The notes beneath the pieces were generated by a model. The model did no database searches and had not been told where the DNA came from. It saw only the letters and a program-made list of their open reading frames with translations. A program made the translations under genes and the position numbers. Below are positions 1 through 9,910 of a DNA stretch of 12,533 nucleotides, piece by piece. The first letter of the stretch is position 1; every line of letters starts with the position of its first letter. Source of the DNA: Deltaproteobacteria bacterium. GTDB taxonomy: Bacteria > Desulfobacterota > Desulfobacteria > Desulfobacterales > Desulfatirhabdiaceae. The stretch spans positions 1 to 12,533 of the forward strand of contig JAPLJE010000256.1 in the NCBI GenBank assembly GCA_026388755.1, given 5' to 3'.

Positions 1-1
1 G

Positions 2-61
2 TATTTTACCAATTATTTTGCAACATCTGAATATAAGTTGAAGCAAAAGGATCGAGGCTAA
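2..61 (+). other. possible C-terminal end of an upstream gene
   Basis: One frame is open from the left edge to a TAA at 59-61 and gives about 19 hydrophilic residues ending in KLKQKDRG. It stops 21 bases before kdnA, a spacing that would fit an upstream gene in the same operon. The other two plus-strand frames also have short open stretches, so the call rests only on the polar, Lys-rich tail and the spacing. The product cannot be identified from so few residues. Confidence 0.2.
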
Positions 62-82
62 AAGATATAAAGGAGGCTTGTC

Positions 83-1276
83 ATGCCTGGGTTTGAATGG
101 TTCGGGGATGAAGAACGAAAAGAAGTGCAGGATGTTCTGGATACAGGGGTATTGTTCCGGTACGGATTTGACCAGGCACGCAAAGGCCACTGGAAGGCCA
201 GGACATTCGAGGAAGAACTGACAAAACGGTTGGGGTCCGGTTACGCGCACCTGTGTTCCAGCGGTACGTCCGCTCTCAGCATCGCACTGGCTGCCTGTGG
301 TGTTGGCGCTGGAGATGAGGTGATCGTTCCGCCTTTCACATTTGTGGCATCCGTCGAGGCATTGCTGGCAGCCGGGGTCATTCCGGTTTTTGCCGAAATC
401 GATCAGACCCTTTGTTTGGATCCGTTATCTGTTCGCGCTGCCATTACGTCTCGAACCCGCGCCGTCATGCCGGTTCACATGTGCGGTTCCGTGGCGCGGA
501 TTGATGAGCTGAAAACAATCTGTGACGAAAAAAAACTGGTGTTGATTGAAGATGCCTGCCAGTCCCTGGGAGCGTCCTACGAGGGAAAATTTGCAGGCAC
601 TTTTGGTCATGCCGGCTGTTTTTCTTTTGATCCGGTCAAGACCGTTACCTGTGGTGAAGGCGGGGCGGTGATCACTTCGGATCCGGATATTTATTTTAAG
701 GCTCAGGCATATGCCGATCATGGCCATGATCATATCGGCCCGGATCGAGGACTTGAAGAACACCCGTTTCTCGGCATGAATTACCGGATCAGCGAGATGA
801 ATGCCGCGGTTGGTTTGGCCCAGCTTCGCAAACTCGATGCGATCCTCCGCACTCAGCAGGCCCATAAACAGATTCTCAAACAGGCGCTCTGTCAGTATCC
901 CCATGTTACGTTTCGGGTGATACCGGATGAGGCCGGCGATTCAGCCACTTTCTTGTCTTTTTTTCTTGAGGATGAGGATCAGGCAAGACGGATTGCCCGC
1001 AGTCTGAGTGATGCCGGAATGGATGGCTGTTTTTACTGGTATGACAATAACTGGCATTATTTTCGGAAATGGGATCATTTCAAGCAAATGAAGTCCGTTG
1101 CCAGTCTTCTGTTTCATTTACAGAAAGCATGCCCGGATTATTCCGGGTTGCATCTTCCTCAGTCAGATCGGATCATGGGCCGCACCCTGTCGCTTCAGAT
1201 AAAGCTATCCTGGACTCCGGAAGTGCTTCGAAAACGCGTTGAAATCATCGAAAAGGTGATGAAGGAAATCAAATAA
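83..1276 (+). CDS. kdnA: 8-amino-3,8-dideoxy-Kdo aminotransferase KdnA (DegT/DnrJ family)
   Basis: PLP-dependent sugar aminotransferase of the DegT/DnrJ/EryC1/StrS family, 397 aa, a normal full length. Visible landmarks are the phosphate-binding SSGTSAL at 59-65, the cofactor-contacting EDACQSLGA at 156-164, and the Schiff-base lysine K186 in SFDPVKTVTCGEGG. The N-terminus MPGFEWFG, the VHMCGS segment at 131-136 and the DHGHDH segment match what I remember of Shewanella KdnA. That enzyme transfers an amino group to the 8-oxo-Kdo made by KdnB, giving Kdo8N for the lipopolysaccharide core; it is cytoplasmic. The ATG at 83 has a strong Shine-Dalgarno, AAAGGAGG at 69-76, six bases upstream. kdnB follows after 12 bases. 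The family call is very secure. The specific KdnA assignment rests on sequence resemblance plus the adjacent kdnB; another sugar aminotransferase is the alternative. Confidence 0.88.
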   Translation: MPGFEWFGDEERKEVQDVLDTGVLFRYGFDQARKGHWKARTFEEELTKRLGSGYAHLCSSGTSALSIALAACGVGAGDEVIVPPFTFVASVEALLAAGVIPVFAEIDQTLCLDPLSVRAAITSRTRAVMPVHMCGSVARIDELKTICDEKKLVLIEDACQSLGASYEGKFAGTFGHAGCFSFDPVKTVTCGEGGAVITSDPDIYFKAQAYADHGHDHIGPDRGLEEHPFLGMNYRISEMNAAVGLAQLRKLDAILRTQQAHKQILKQALCQYPHVTFRVIPDEAGDSATFLSFFLEDEDQARRIARSLSDAGMDGCFYWYDNNWHYFRKWDHFKQMKSVASLLFHLQKACPDYSGLHLPQSDRIMGRTLSLQIKLSWTPEVLRKRVEIIEKVMKEIK

Positions 1277-1288
1277 CGGAGATGTTAA

Positions 1289-2353
<1,065 letters not shown>

Positions 2354-2428
2354 GCCTGTCGGTTCGGCCAATCCGGTTGCTTGTGGATCAAAGTTACGAC
2401 CTGTCAAAGTGCGACTCAAAGGTGTGCC

Positions 2429-5400
2429 GTGAAATCCTTAAATTACCTGTGGTCTTTAATTCGGTTTTGCAGTGGATGGTTTAATGCCGCTCTGTTTTCA
2501 AGAATCTATTTCGGACGGCACTCGGCCGTTGTTCCGAATGGATCTATTATTTTTTTCCCCTGCTGCTCCAATTTTCTTTGCTGCGGTCTATCCGGCATCG
2601 TTTCCTTTAAACCCGGTAAAACGGATCATTCGGATCTGTTGGCGGATCTGCCTGTTGATGACCTTAGAAACACTTTGCTCGCTGTGGAATCCGGCGGGTA
2701 TTCGGCCTGCAAAAAATCGGCGTTGTCCATAACGGATCATTATCTGGGGGGGGATCCGGCCGTCCAGTCGCTGTTCAATCAGGCACATTCTCTAAAAAAA
2801 ATCCATGTCTTTTATTCCATCTATGCCGATCCAGGCTTGCAGAAGATCCTTTCCGAGATTTCAGTGCGCCTTTTGGCCCTGATCCAATCCGAATCGGCAT
2901 CACTTGGTCTGGACATGGGTCGCCTTTCAGCCGATGACATTGATGTTATGATTCGTCGGCTTGAAGTTGTAAAAGATGTACTTTGGTGCCTGAAATCCGA
3001 GCTACTGGAAAACGTAGCCCGAATTCAGGAATTGATTCATCCGGAGAACAGTCTTCCGTCCTTTGGCGTGATCAGCGTTTTTAAAAAGATCAATGCCGTT
3101 CTCAACAGCATTGATCGCCTGGAAGTCAGGGGCCGGGATTCTGCCGGGATATCTCAGGTGTTTATTCTGGACGGCTCGGAATATGAGCGGTTTCAGCGCG
3201 ATGTTGAAGCTCGGGGACTATCCCTGGAACTATCGGCCCGGACCAACCAGGAAATTCTTTTAAACCGGGGTATCAGCCTGCGCGAGTCTCGCCAACAGGT
3301 CGGGGCGGTTCGTGTCTCGGTGACCATTACGTATAAAGTTGCAGCGGAAATTGGTCGATTGGGGGATAACATTGCGTTTATCCGCCGACAGATCCGCGAA
3401 GATGAAATTCTTCATCTCATCGCGGCAATTCCCTGCAGTTCCCTGATGGTTTTTGCCCATACCCGGTGGGCTTCGGTGGGTGCAATATCGCCGGCTAACT
3501 GTCATCCTGTGGACAACCGGACATCGAAAATCAACTTTGCTGACGTCGGCGTCATTCAGGCCGCTCTGAATGGGGATATAGACAATTATCAGGAGTTGAA
3601 GGCATCCTTTGAGCAGGAAGGGATTCAGGTTCCCGCTGACATTACCACGGATACCAAGATCATTCCGCTTCAGATCCATAAATTTATCCAAAGCGGGATG
3701 AAGATAGAAGAGGCGTTCCGGCATGCCGTGAACACGTTCAAGGGATCTCACGCCATTTTCATGACAACAGATCTTGCTCCTGGAAAGCTTTTTCTGGCTC
3801 AGAAAGGCAGCGGTCAGACAATTTTTGTGGGTCTTGGCGAAGAGTACTATTTGCCGGTTTCAGAGGTTTATGGTTTTGTTGAAGATACCCATCGATTTGT
3901 GAAAATGGATGGGGAAAAGGTCTTTGAAGGGCCGGAGGGTAGAACCCAGGGCCAGATATTTATTCTGGATCAGGCCTCGGGCGGGTCCGTATCAGACATC
4001 AAGGCCACGTACTATAATGGTGTGCCGATAGCCCTTGGTGAATCCGATATTAAAACCACTCAAATCACTTCCAGAGACATTGACCGCCAGAATTTTCCCC
4101 ATTATTTTTTAAAAGAGATTTCCGAGGCACCGGCCTCAGTTGAAAAAACCCTGGTGAATCGATGGCGGATTCATCCGGATACCAGCCTTCCGGCTGTTGT
4201 GTTGAACGAAAACGTCATTCCACCAGAAATCCGGCAAACCTTTGTTCAAAAGTCCATCCGCCGGATCTTTTTTATCGGCCAGGGCACTGCCGGCATTGCA
4301 GCCCAGACCTGCGCGGATATTTTGAATTATTATCTGGATGATCCGGGCATTCAGATATCGGCCATGAAATCCTCCGAACTGAGCGGATTCAAGCTGTCCA
4401 GTCCTGGAGCCTCCGAAAATATGCGCGATGTCCTGGTGATTGCCATTACCCAGTCTGGAACCACGGCAGACACCAATCGCACCGTGGATATGGTTCGGGA
4501 AAGAGGCGCCAGTACCCTTGCCATCGTGAACCGTCGGGATTCAGACATCACCTTCAAGGTTCAAGGGGTGATGTATACCAGCAGCGGTCGTGACATCGAA
4601 ATGTCCGTGGCATCAACCAAGGCCTTCTATTCCCAGATCGTTGCAGGCGCGCTGATGGGTTTGTTCCTGGTGGGGCTACAGGGAAGGCGGACGCCTGAGT
4701 TTATTTCAGAAGAACTCCATCATCTGTTAAAGCTTCCGCAGCAGATGCGCCAGATTCTCTCTCTTCAGCAAGAAATTGGTGAATCGGCTAGAAGGCTGGC
4801 TCAGACTCGAACCTACTGGGCGGTGGTCGGAAGCGGTCCCAACAAATCTTCTGCGGATGAAATCCGGATCAAGCTCAGCGAGCTTTGCTATAAAACCATA
4901 TCCTCTGATTATGTTGAGGACAAAAAACACATCGATCTGTCTTCAGAACCGCTCATCATCGTTTGCGCTGCCGGGACGCGTGGAATTGTAATTGGGGATG
5001 TCATCAAGGATACGGCAATATTTAAGGCTCATAAGTCTGCTGTGGTGGTCATTGCCGATGAAGGGGAGGATCGGTTTGGGCCTTACTCAGATGATGTGTT
5101 CCATGTTCCGGTCGTTCCTCAGCATCTATCGCCGGTCGTCAATACCCTGGTCGGCCATATCTGGGGATATTATGCGGCTCTGGCGATCAATGAAGGCTCA
5201 AAGCTTTTATATGATTTCCGCGAAGAACTTCAGCAGGCGGTTGATCGATATATTCTGGATGGAATGGATGTGTATGAACTGGTTCTGGAAAGGTCGTTCC
5301 GGGAAAAGGTTGCTGAATTCTATTATCTGTTAAAGAAGAAAAATGAAAAAAAAGGCCTTTGCGCCACGATGGGTTATCAAGCCGGCGCTGATCTGTCCAT

Positions 5401-6202
5401 ATTGCTGAAGTATCTGGCCGGAAGACTCCCTGTCTCAGATTTTGAGCTTGATTTTGGAAAGAAGGGGACTGCCCAGCATATGCTGAGCACCCTGTTTGAT
5501 TCTCTGGGGGAAGCCATTAATTATATGGCCAGACCCATTGATGCCATCAAACACCAGGCCAAAACCGTAACCGTCGGCACCAGCCGGATCGTTGAGAAAA
5601 TCGACGGGATTATCTTTGACGTTCTGGCGGAAAGCGGATTTGGCATTTCTCAATTGACCAGCAGCAACATTCGGGTCTTAAAGAACCTTCAAGGGATCGT
5701 CTCGAAAATCAGCGGCTCGATTCTTTACAGCATTGACGGCCTGAATGTTCTGGGAGAAATCACCGATCAGACCACTATCTCAGTCAAACAGAAAACCGGT
5801 TCCCTTGCCCCCTTGACTTCAAGGGTTGAAACCGATTCGCGGCTTCAGGGCACCAAACGCATTATTGTCAGGGAAGGAAATGTATTTATCGGAAGGGGCC
5901 GCAATGATGACCGCAATATCATCATTATCCCCATTTTTTCGGCCGCTTCCGCCAACAGCATCAGCAATCTGATGCTGCTTCACATTGCCTTTAAAGATCA
6001 GATGCCATTGCCTGTGAAAATCAAGGCCCTTGGTGGAAAGCATGAGCGGATCAAGAACATTGTTCAGGAAACCAGCGCCCCGTGGGACGACACCTATCTG
6101 GAATGGGTCCGCATGGAAGACCTTTTCGGCCAGTCAGCTGAAAAAACGGCCGAATATATCATTTCTCAGGTTGCGTTAAAGCCTTTGCCGACTATCGAAT
6201 AA
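2429..6202 (+). CDS. giant GlmS-like glutamine amidotransferase with two SIS domains and extra modules
   Basis: About 1257 aa, against roughly 609 for E. coli GlmS. Domain order: class II glutamine amidotransferase with C52 as candidate N-terminal nucleophile (CCGLSGIV), RLEVRG at 230-235, HTRWA with R346/W347, N381-G382 in NGDIDN, and D408 in TDTK. SIS1 follows at about 606-750, with T674-Q675-S676 and T679 in TQSGTTADT, and VASTKAF at 727-733. SIS2 spans about 785-925, with K815, E818 and H834. A GlmS-like C-tail AKTVTV at 1044-1049 carries K1045. These match E. coli C1, R73, W74, N98/G99, D123, S347-S349, T352, V399, K485, E488, H504 and K603. Extra segments lie at about 64-225, within 242-342, about 930-1037, and as a 207-residue extension after 1050. 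An amidotransferase acting on a ketose phosphate is inferred; the true substrate is unknown. GTG 2429 is chosen because AAAGG at 2418-2422 precedes it. A TTG at 2381 would add 16 residues. Confidence 0.85.
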   Translation: MKSLNYLWSLIRFCSGWFNAALFSRIYFGRHSAVVPNGSIIFFPCCSNFLCCGLSGIVSFKPGKTDHSDLLADLPVDDLRNTLLAVESGGYSACKKSALSITDHYLGGDPAVQSLFNQAHSLKKIHVFYSIYADPGLQKILSEISVRLLALIQSESASLGLDMGRLSADDIDVMIRRLEVVKDVLWCLKSELLENVARIQELIHPENSLPSFGVISVFKKINAVLNSIDRLEVRGRDSAGISQVFILDGSEYERFQRDVEARGLSLELSARTNQEILLNRGISLRESRQQVGAVRVSVTITYKVAAEIGRLGDNIAFIRRQIREDEILHLIAAIPCSSLMVFAHTRWASVGAISPANCHPVDNRTSKINFADVGVIQAALNGDIDNYQELKASFEQEGIQVPADITTDTKIIPLQIHKFIQSGMKIEEAFRHAVNTFKGSHAIFMTTDLAPGKLFLAQKGSGQTIFVGLGEEYYLPVSEVYGFVEDTHRFVKMDGEKVFEGPEGRTQGQIFILDQASGGSVSDIKATYYNGVPIALGESDIKTTQITSRDIDRQNFPHYFLKEISEAPASVEKTLVNRWRIHPDTSLPAVVLNENVIPPEIRQTFVQKSIRRIFFIGQGTAGIAAQTCADILNYYLDDPGIQISAMKSSELSGFKLSSPGASENMRDVLVIAITQSGTTADTNRTVDMVRERGASTLAIVNRRDSDITFKVQGVMYTSSGRDIEMSVASTKAFYSQIVAGALMGLFLVGLQGRRTPEFISEELHHLLKLPQQMRQILSLQQEIGESARRLAQTRTYWAVVGSGPNKSSADEIRIKLSELCYKTISSDYVEDKKHIDLSSEPLIIVCAAGTRGIVIGDVIKDTAIFKAHKSAVVVIADEGEDRFGPYSDDVFHVPVVPQHLSPVVNTLVGHIWGYYAALAINEGSKLLYDFREELQQAVDRYILDGMDVYELVLERSFREKVAEFYYLLKKKNEKKGLCATMGYQAGADLSILLKYLAGRLPVSDFELDFGKKGTAQHMLSTLFDSLGEAINYMARPIDAIKHQAKTVTVGTSRIVEKIDGIIFDVLAESGFGISQLTSSNIRVLKNLQGIVSKISGSILYSIDGLNVLGEITDQTTISVKQKTGSLAPLTSRVETDSRLQGTKRIIVREGNVFIGRGRNDDRNIIIIPIFSAASANSISNLMLLHIAFKDQMPLPVKIKALGGKHERIKNIVQETSAPWDDTYLEWVRMEDLFGQSAEKTAEYIISQVALKPLPTIE

Positions 6203-6229
6203 TCTGAATGTCTAATTGTTGGAGATATT

Positions 6230-7225
6230 ATGAATAACTCATTGAAAAAACTGCTCTTAGGAGTGGGAGTATGGACGGTTTTATTTATCTTTGGTGTTCT
6301 GCCTTCCTTGATGGCGGACGATGTCTACAATGAAACCCTGAATATTGATCAGGACCCACAGGCTGCAAACATGCAGAGCAGGGAGAAACTCCAGACTGCT
6401 ATTGAGCAGATGCATGCTGAGATCAGGGCCAACGGCTGGAATTTTACAGTGGGGGCCAACCCGGCCATGCAGTACAGACTGGATGAGCTATGCGGAGCTA
6501 AACCCGACTTGGTGCCTCCGTTTAGCGCCGCTTTTGAACCAGGAGAAGAGACAGGCAACCAACTTTCCGCTGACACGGTAAACTCTTTGCCCAGTAGTTA
6601 TATGGGATATTATACTCCCATTAAAGACCAGGGCAAATGCGGCAGTTGTTGGGCATTTGCAACCATAGGCAACGTAGAAGCAGCCATATTAAAAAAAACG
6701 GGCGTAACCTATGATCTCTCGGAACAACATCTGGTTTCATGCAATCCTTGGCGGTGGGGCTGTAATGGCGGCGGTTTTGCTTACGATATGTTGATACCTT
6801 CCATGAACGATTATCCGGGAGCCATGCCTGAATCATGCTTCCCATATACTGCAATTAATGCCAAGTGTTCGTTCTGCGCCAGCCCCATTTGGCATCCTGT
6901 CGATAAATGGGGTTATATCACCAACGGGCATAACGTCCCATCCGTAGACGCCATCAAAAATGCAATTTATACCTATGGTAGTGTTTCGGTGTGGATTTAC
7001 GCGGACAGGACATTCCAAGCTTACACGGGTGGTGTTTATAACACTAACATGAAAAGGGTCACTACCAATCATGGCGTCATCCTATGTGGTTGGGACGACT
7101 CAAAGCAGGCATGGCGTCTGAAGAATTCCTGGGGGACAGGCTGGGGTGAAAAAGGATTCATGTGGATAGCTTACAACTGTCCCAATTTGGTCGGTCAGGG
7201 CGCCTCTTGGGTTACAACCGACTAA
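6230..7225 (+). CDS. secreted papain-family (C1) cysteine peptidase
   Basis: 331 aa. The N-terminus has two lysines, a hydrophobic core at about 8-27 and a plausible signal peptidase I site after A29 (SLMA-DD), so export is predicted. Residues 30-120 look like a short propeptide with an NGWNFTVGANPA segment. The mature papain domain starts near 120. Catalytic elements are all present: oxyanion Q134 and nucleophile C140 in DQGKCGSCWAF, then SEQHLVSC and CNGG at 178-181, H281 in TNHGVILCGW, and N299 in LKNSWGTGWGEKGF. Several further cysteines suggest disulfides. It would hydrolyse proteins in the periplasm or outside the cell. It starts 27 bases after the giant GlmS-like gene with a TTGGAGA ribosome site, and is followed by a chagasin-type inhibitor of this very enzyme family. 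No function in the Kdo8N pathway is evident; co-direction may be coincidental. Confidence 0.93.
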   Translation: MNNSLKKLLLGVGVWTVLFIFGVLPSLMADDVYNETLNIDQDPQAANMQSREKLQTAIEQMHAEIRANGWNFTVGANPAMQYRLDELCGAKPDLVPPFSAAFEPGEETGNQLSADTVNSLPSSYMGYYTPIKDQGKCGSCWAFATIGNVEAAILKKTGVTYDLSEQHLVSCNPWRWGCNGGGFAYDMLIPSMNDYPGAMPESCFPYTAINAKCSFCASPIWHPVDKWGYITNGHNVPSVDAIKNAIYTYGSVSVWIYADRTFQAYTGGVYNTNMKRVTTNHGVILCGWDDSKQAWRLKNSWGTGWGEKGFMWIAYNCPNLVGQGASWVTTD

Positions 7226-7265
7226 GACTTAAGATGGGAAAGCCCTTTCAATTCGTTGTCAAAAC

Positions 7266-7283
7266 CCCGCTCTGCGGAGCGGG
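7266..7283 (+). promoter_or_regulatory. GC-rich hairpin between protease and inhibitor genes
   Basis: CCCGCTC at 7266-7272 is perfectly complementary to GAGCGGG at 7277-7283, with a four-base loop TGCG. The RNA would form a stable stem 27 bases before the ATG of the inhibitor. No U-run follows (ATATTT only), so it is not a clean intrinsic terminator. It may attenuate readthrough, protect the upstream mRNA end or set the protease:inhibitor ratio. The function is inferred. Confidence 0.45.
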
Positions 7284-7309
7284 ATATTTGGGTTGCAGTG
7301 CACAAAATA

Positions 7310-7723
7310 ATGAAAATCTTCAAAGTGATATTATCAATGTTGGGTGTAATGGCAATTTTAGGGGGAACTCTGGTTGCTACAAGTGCGATTAAAAAAAGAG
7401 CGATTTTTAACATGTCCAATGGCTTGGAAACACGTGTTTCAGTCAAAACACATCAGGAATTTTGTCTGAAGATTAAATCCAATCCGTCGACCGGCTACAG
7501 TTGGGCACTGGATCAACCCCTGGATGAAACCATGCTTCAGCTAATCGAGCATGACATCGAGGAACCAGACGGAACGGCCATGGCCGGTGCTTCTCAATTT
7601 GAAATCTGGGCGTTTAGGGCGCTTAAAGTCGGAGAAACTTCTATTTTTATGAAATATATCCGTCCTTGGGAAAAGAATGTTCCAGTCTTAAGGACTTATA
7701 GTTTTACAGTATCGATTGATTAA
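7310..7723 (+). CDS. chagasin-family (I42) cysteine peptidase inhibitor, exported
   Basis: 137 aa from the ATG at 7310. The N-terminus MKIFKVILSM plus a hydrophobic stretch to about residue 25 is a signal peptide or membrane anchor; there is no lipobox. The three chagasin loops are recognisable: NPSTGYSW at 58-65 (BC loop, canonical NPTTG), the AGAS segment at 92-95 followed by FEIWAF (DE-loop region, less canonical than GxGG), and RPWE at 118-121 (FG loop). Known chagasins wedge these loops into the active-site cleft of papain-like peptidases and block them. The target here is very likely the C1 peptidase encoded 84 bases upstream. The reading frame extends back to a TTG at 7256, but that start would translate through the 7266-7283 hairpin and put charged residues before the signal sequence, so the ATG is preferred although its ribosome site is weak. 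Confidence 0.85.
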   Translation: MKIFKVILSMLGVMAILGGTLVATSAIKKRAIFNMSNGLETRVSVKTHQEFCLKIKSNPSTGYSWALDQPLDETMLQLIEHDIEEPDGTAMAGASQFEIWAFRALKVGETSIFMKYIRPWEKNVPVLRTYSFTVSID

Positions 7724-7805
7724 AATTCAATTCAGTAAAGGAGAGGGTGGTAATCGGACTGTATGAGAGTGCCAGGGAAAAGTCTCACACAGATTCTCAT
7801 ACAAT

Positions 7806-7840
7806 AAAAAAGGGTTTAAGGCAATTAACCTTAAACCCTT
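7806..7840 (-). terminator. intrinsic terminator of tRNA-Arg (minus strand)
   Basis: AAGGGTTTAAGG at 7810-7821 pairs perfectly with CCTTAAACCCTT at 7829-7840, a 12-bp stem with a 7-base loop. Read on the minus strand the stem is followed by a run of six T (plus-strand A at 7806-7811), giving a canonical rho-independent terminator downstream of tRNA-Arg. On the plus strand the stem is followed only by GTTATTATT, so it may terminate the inhibitor transcript weakly from the other side. Confidence 0.8.
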
Positions 7841-7848
7841 GTTATTAT

Positions 7849-7925
7849 TGGCGCGCCCGAAACGATTCGAACGTTCGACCGACGGATTCGTAGTCCGGTA
7901 CTCTATCCAGCTGAGCTACGGGCGC
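7849..7925 (-). tRNA. tRNA-Arg (anticodon ACG), CCA encoded
   Basis: The reverse complement folds as a cloverleaf. Acceptor GCGCCCG pairs with CGGGCGC, with G as discriminator and CCA at 7849-7851. The D arm carries AGCTCAGCTGGATAGAG, the anticodon loop is CTACGAA (A34 C35 G36) and the T loop is TTCGAAT on stem GAACG/CGTTT. The 27-43 pair at the top of the anticodon stem is a C-U mismatch. A34 must be deaminated to inosine to read CGU, CGC and CGA codons; the enzyme, TadA, is encoded divergently next to it. Confidence 0.95.
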
Positions 7926-7932
7926 AAACTAT

Positions 7933-7962
7933 TTGTTATTTATAAGCCAAACAGTCGATAAT
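7933..7962 (+). promoter_or_regulatory. predicted tadA promoter
   Basis: TTGTTA at 7933-7938, an 18-base spacer and GATAAT at 7957-7962 resemble a sigma-70 promoter. It would start transcription near 7969, about 28 bases before the tadA ATG. It overlaps the opposite-facing tRNA-Arg promoter almost completely. This is a match by eye only. Confidence 0.4.
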
Positions 7963-7967
7963 GTCAA
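7939..7967 (-). promoter_or_regulatory. predicted tRNA-Arg promoter
   Basis: On the minus strand TTGACA (7967-7962), a 17-base spacer and TATAAA (7944-7939) form a near-consensus sigma-70 promoter. The expected start lies about 7 bases before the first base of tRNA-Arg at 7925, the normal layout for a strong tRNA promoter. Confidence 0.75.
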
Positions 7968-7996
7968 TCATAACCTGACAGGGGTTTTACACTGGG

Positions 7997-8494
7997 ATGC
8001 AATTCCAAAACGCAATTATGGATCCAACAAGCGCTCACAGCATTGTGATGAATCTGGCGCTTTCCGAGGCTGCAGCGGCATTTCAGGAAGAAGAAGTGCC
8101 GGTTGGCGCTGTTTTGATTTCGGAATCGGGATTGGTGCTGGCTTCAACGCATAATCGGACCATTTCATTGTCCGATCCAACGGCACATGCTGAAATCCTT
8201 GCGCTTCGCCATGCGGCCAAACAGATTCAGAATTACCGATTGTTAAAGACCACGCTGTATGTTACGGTAGAGCCCTGTATGATGTGTATGGGAGCAATCA
8301 TTCATGCCCGGGTCAGCCGGCTTGTTTATGGAGCCGGAGATTCGAAATGGGGCGCTGCCGGATCTTTGTATGATTTATCGGCCGATAATCGTCTGAATCA
8401 CTGCTTGGAGGTTATTCCCGGGGTTTGTGAAACCAAATGCAGAGAGATCTTGCAGCGCTTTTTCCGAGACAGGAGATCTCATCCGATCGGGTAG
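7997..8494 (+). CDS. tadA: tRNA-specific adenosine deaminase TadA
   Basis: 165 aa, close to the 167 of E. coli TadA. The enzyme converts adenosine 34 to inosine in tRNA-Arg(ACG), an essential step for decoding CGN arginine codons. Zinc and catalytic residues are visible: H64-A-E66 in PTAHAEILAL, then P93-C94 and C97 in EPCMMCMGA. EEVPVGAVL near 32-40, the NYRL at 79-82 and GAAGSLYDL at 119-127 are further family signatures. The fold ends normally with QRFFRDRR. The start is not certain: the ATG at 7997 has only a weak upstream GGG, and an ATG at 8018 would remove seven residues without touching the domain. The gene is divergent from its own substrate tRNA and sits 108 bases before purA on the same strand. 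Confidence 0.95.
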   Translation: MQFQNAIMDPTSAHSIVMNLALSEAAAAFQEEEVPVGAVLISESGLVLASTHNRTISLSDPTAHAEILALRHAAKQIQNYRLLKTTLYVTVEPCMMCMGAIIHARVSRLVYGAGDSKWGAAGSLYDLSADNRLNHCLEVIPGVCETKCREILQRFFRDRRSHPIG

Positions 8495-8543
8495 GATGGT
8501 GCATCCTTGGGGCGGTTTGATGAGGCTGCCAACCCGAATGGTC

Positions 8544-8573
8544 TTGCAGGAAATATTTTGATGACTTTTTTAT
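8544..8573 (+). promoter_or_regulatory. possible purA promoter
   Basis: TTGCAG at 8544-8549 and an AT-rich TTTTAT at 8568-8573 are 18 bases apart, and the start codon of purA lies 29 bases further. The gap between tadA and purA also holds a weak inverted repeat, ATGACT at 8561-8566 with AGTCAT at 8579-8584. The evidence is by eye only; cotranscription with tadA is an alternative. Confidence 0.3.
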
Positions 8574-8587
8574 ATAGGAGTCATTAA

Positions 8588-9892
<1,305 letters not shown>

Positions 9893-9910
9893 ACGATCTG
9901 TGATCTGCGC

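Noticed and set aside
2472..2732. 86-codon frame overlapping the start of the giant gene
   Set aside because: It is out of frame with the conserved CGLSGIV region and has no recognisable protein features.
7256..7309. TTG start adding 18 residues to the chagasin-like protein
   Set aside because: It would place charged residues ahead of the signal sequence and read through a stable hairpin; the ATG at 7310 gives a normal export signal.
7762..7806. 14-codon frame (ATG at 7762) after the inhibitor gene, preceded by a GGAGAGGGTGG-like stretch
   Set aside because: Too short, unlike anything recognised, and ending in the tRNA-Arg terminator; support is only the purine-rich stretch upstream.
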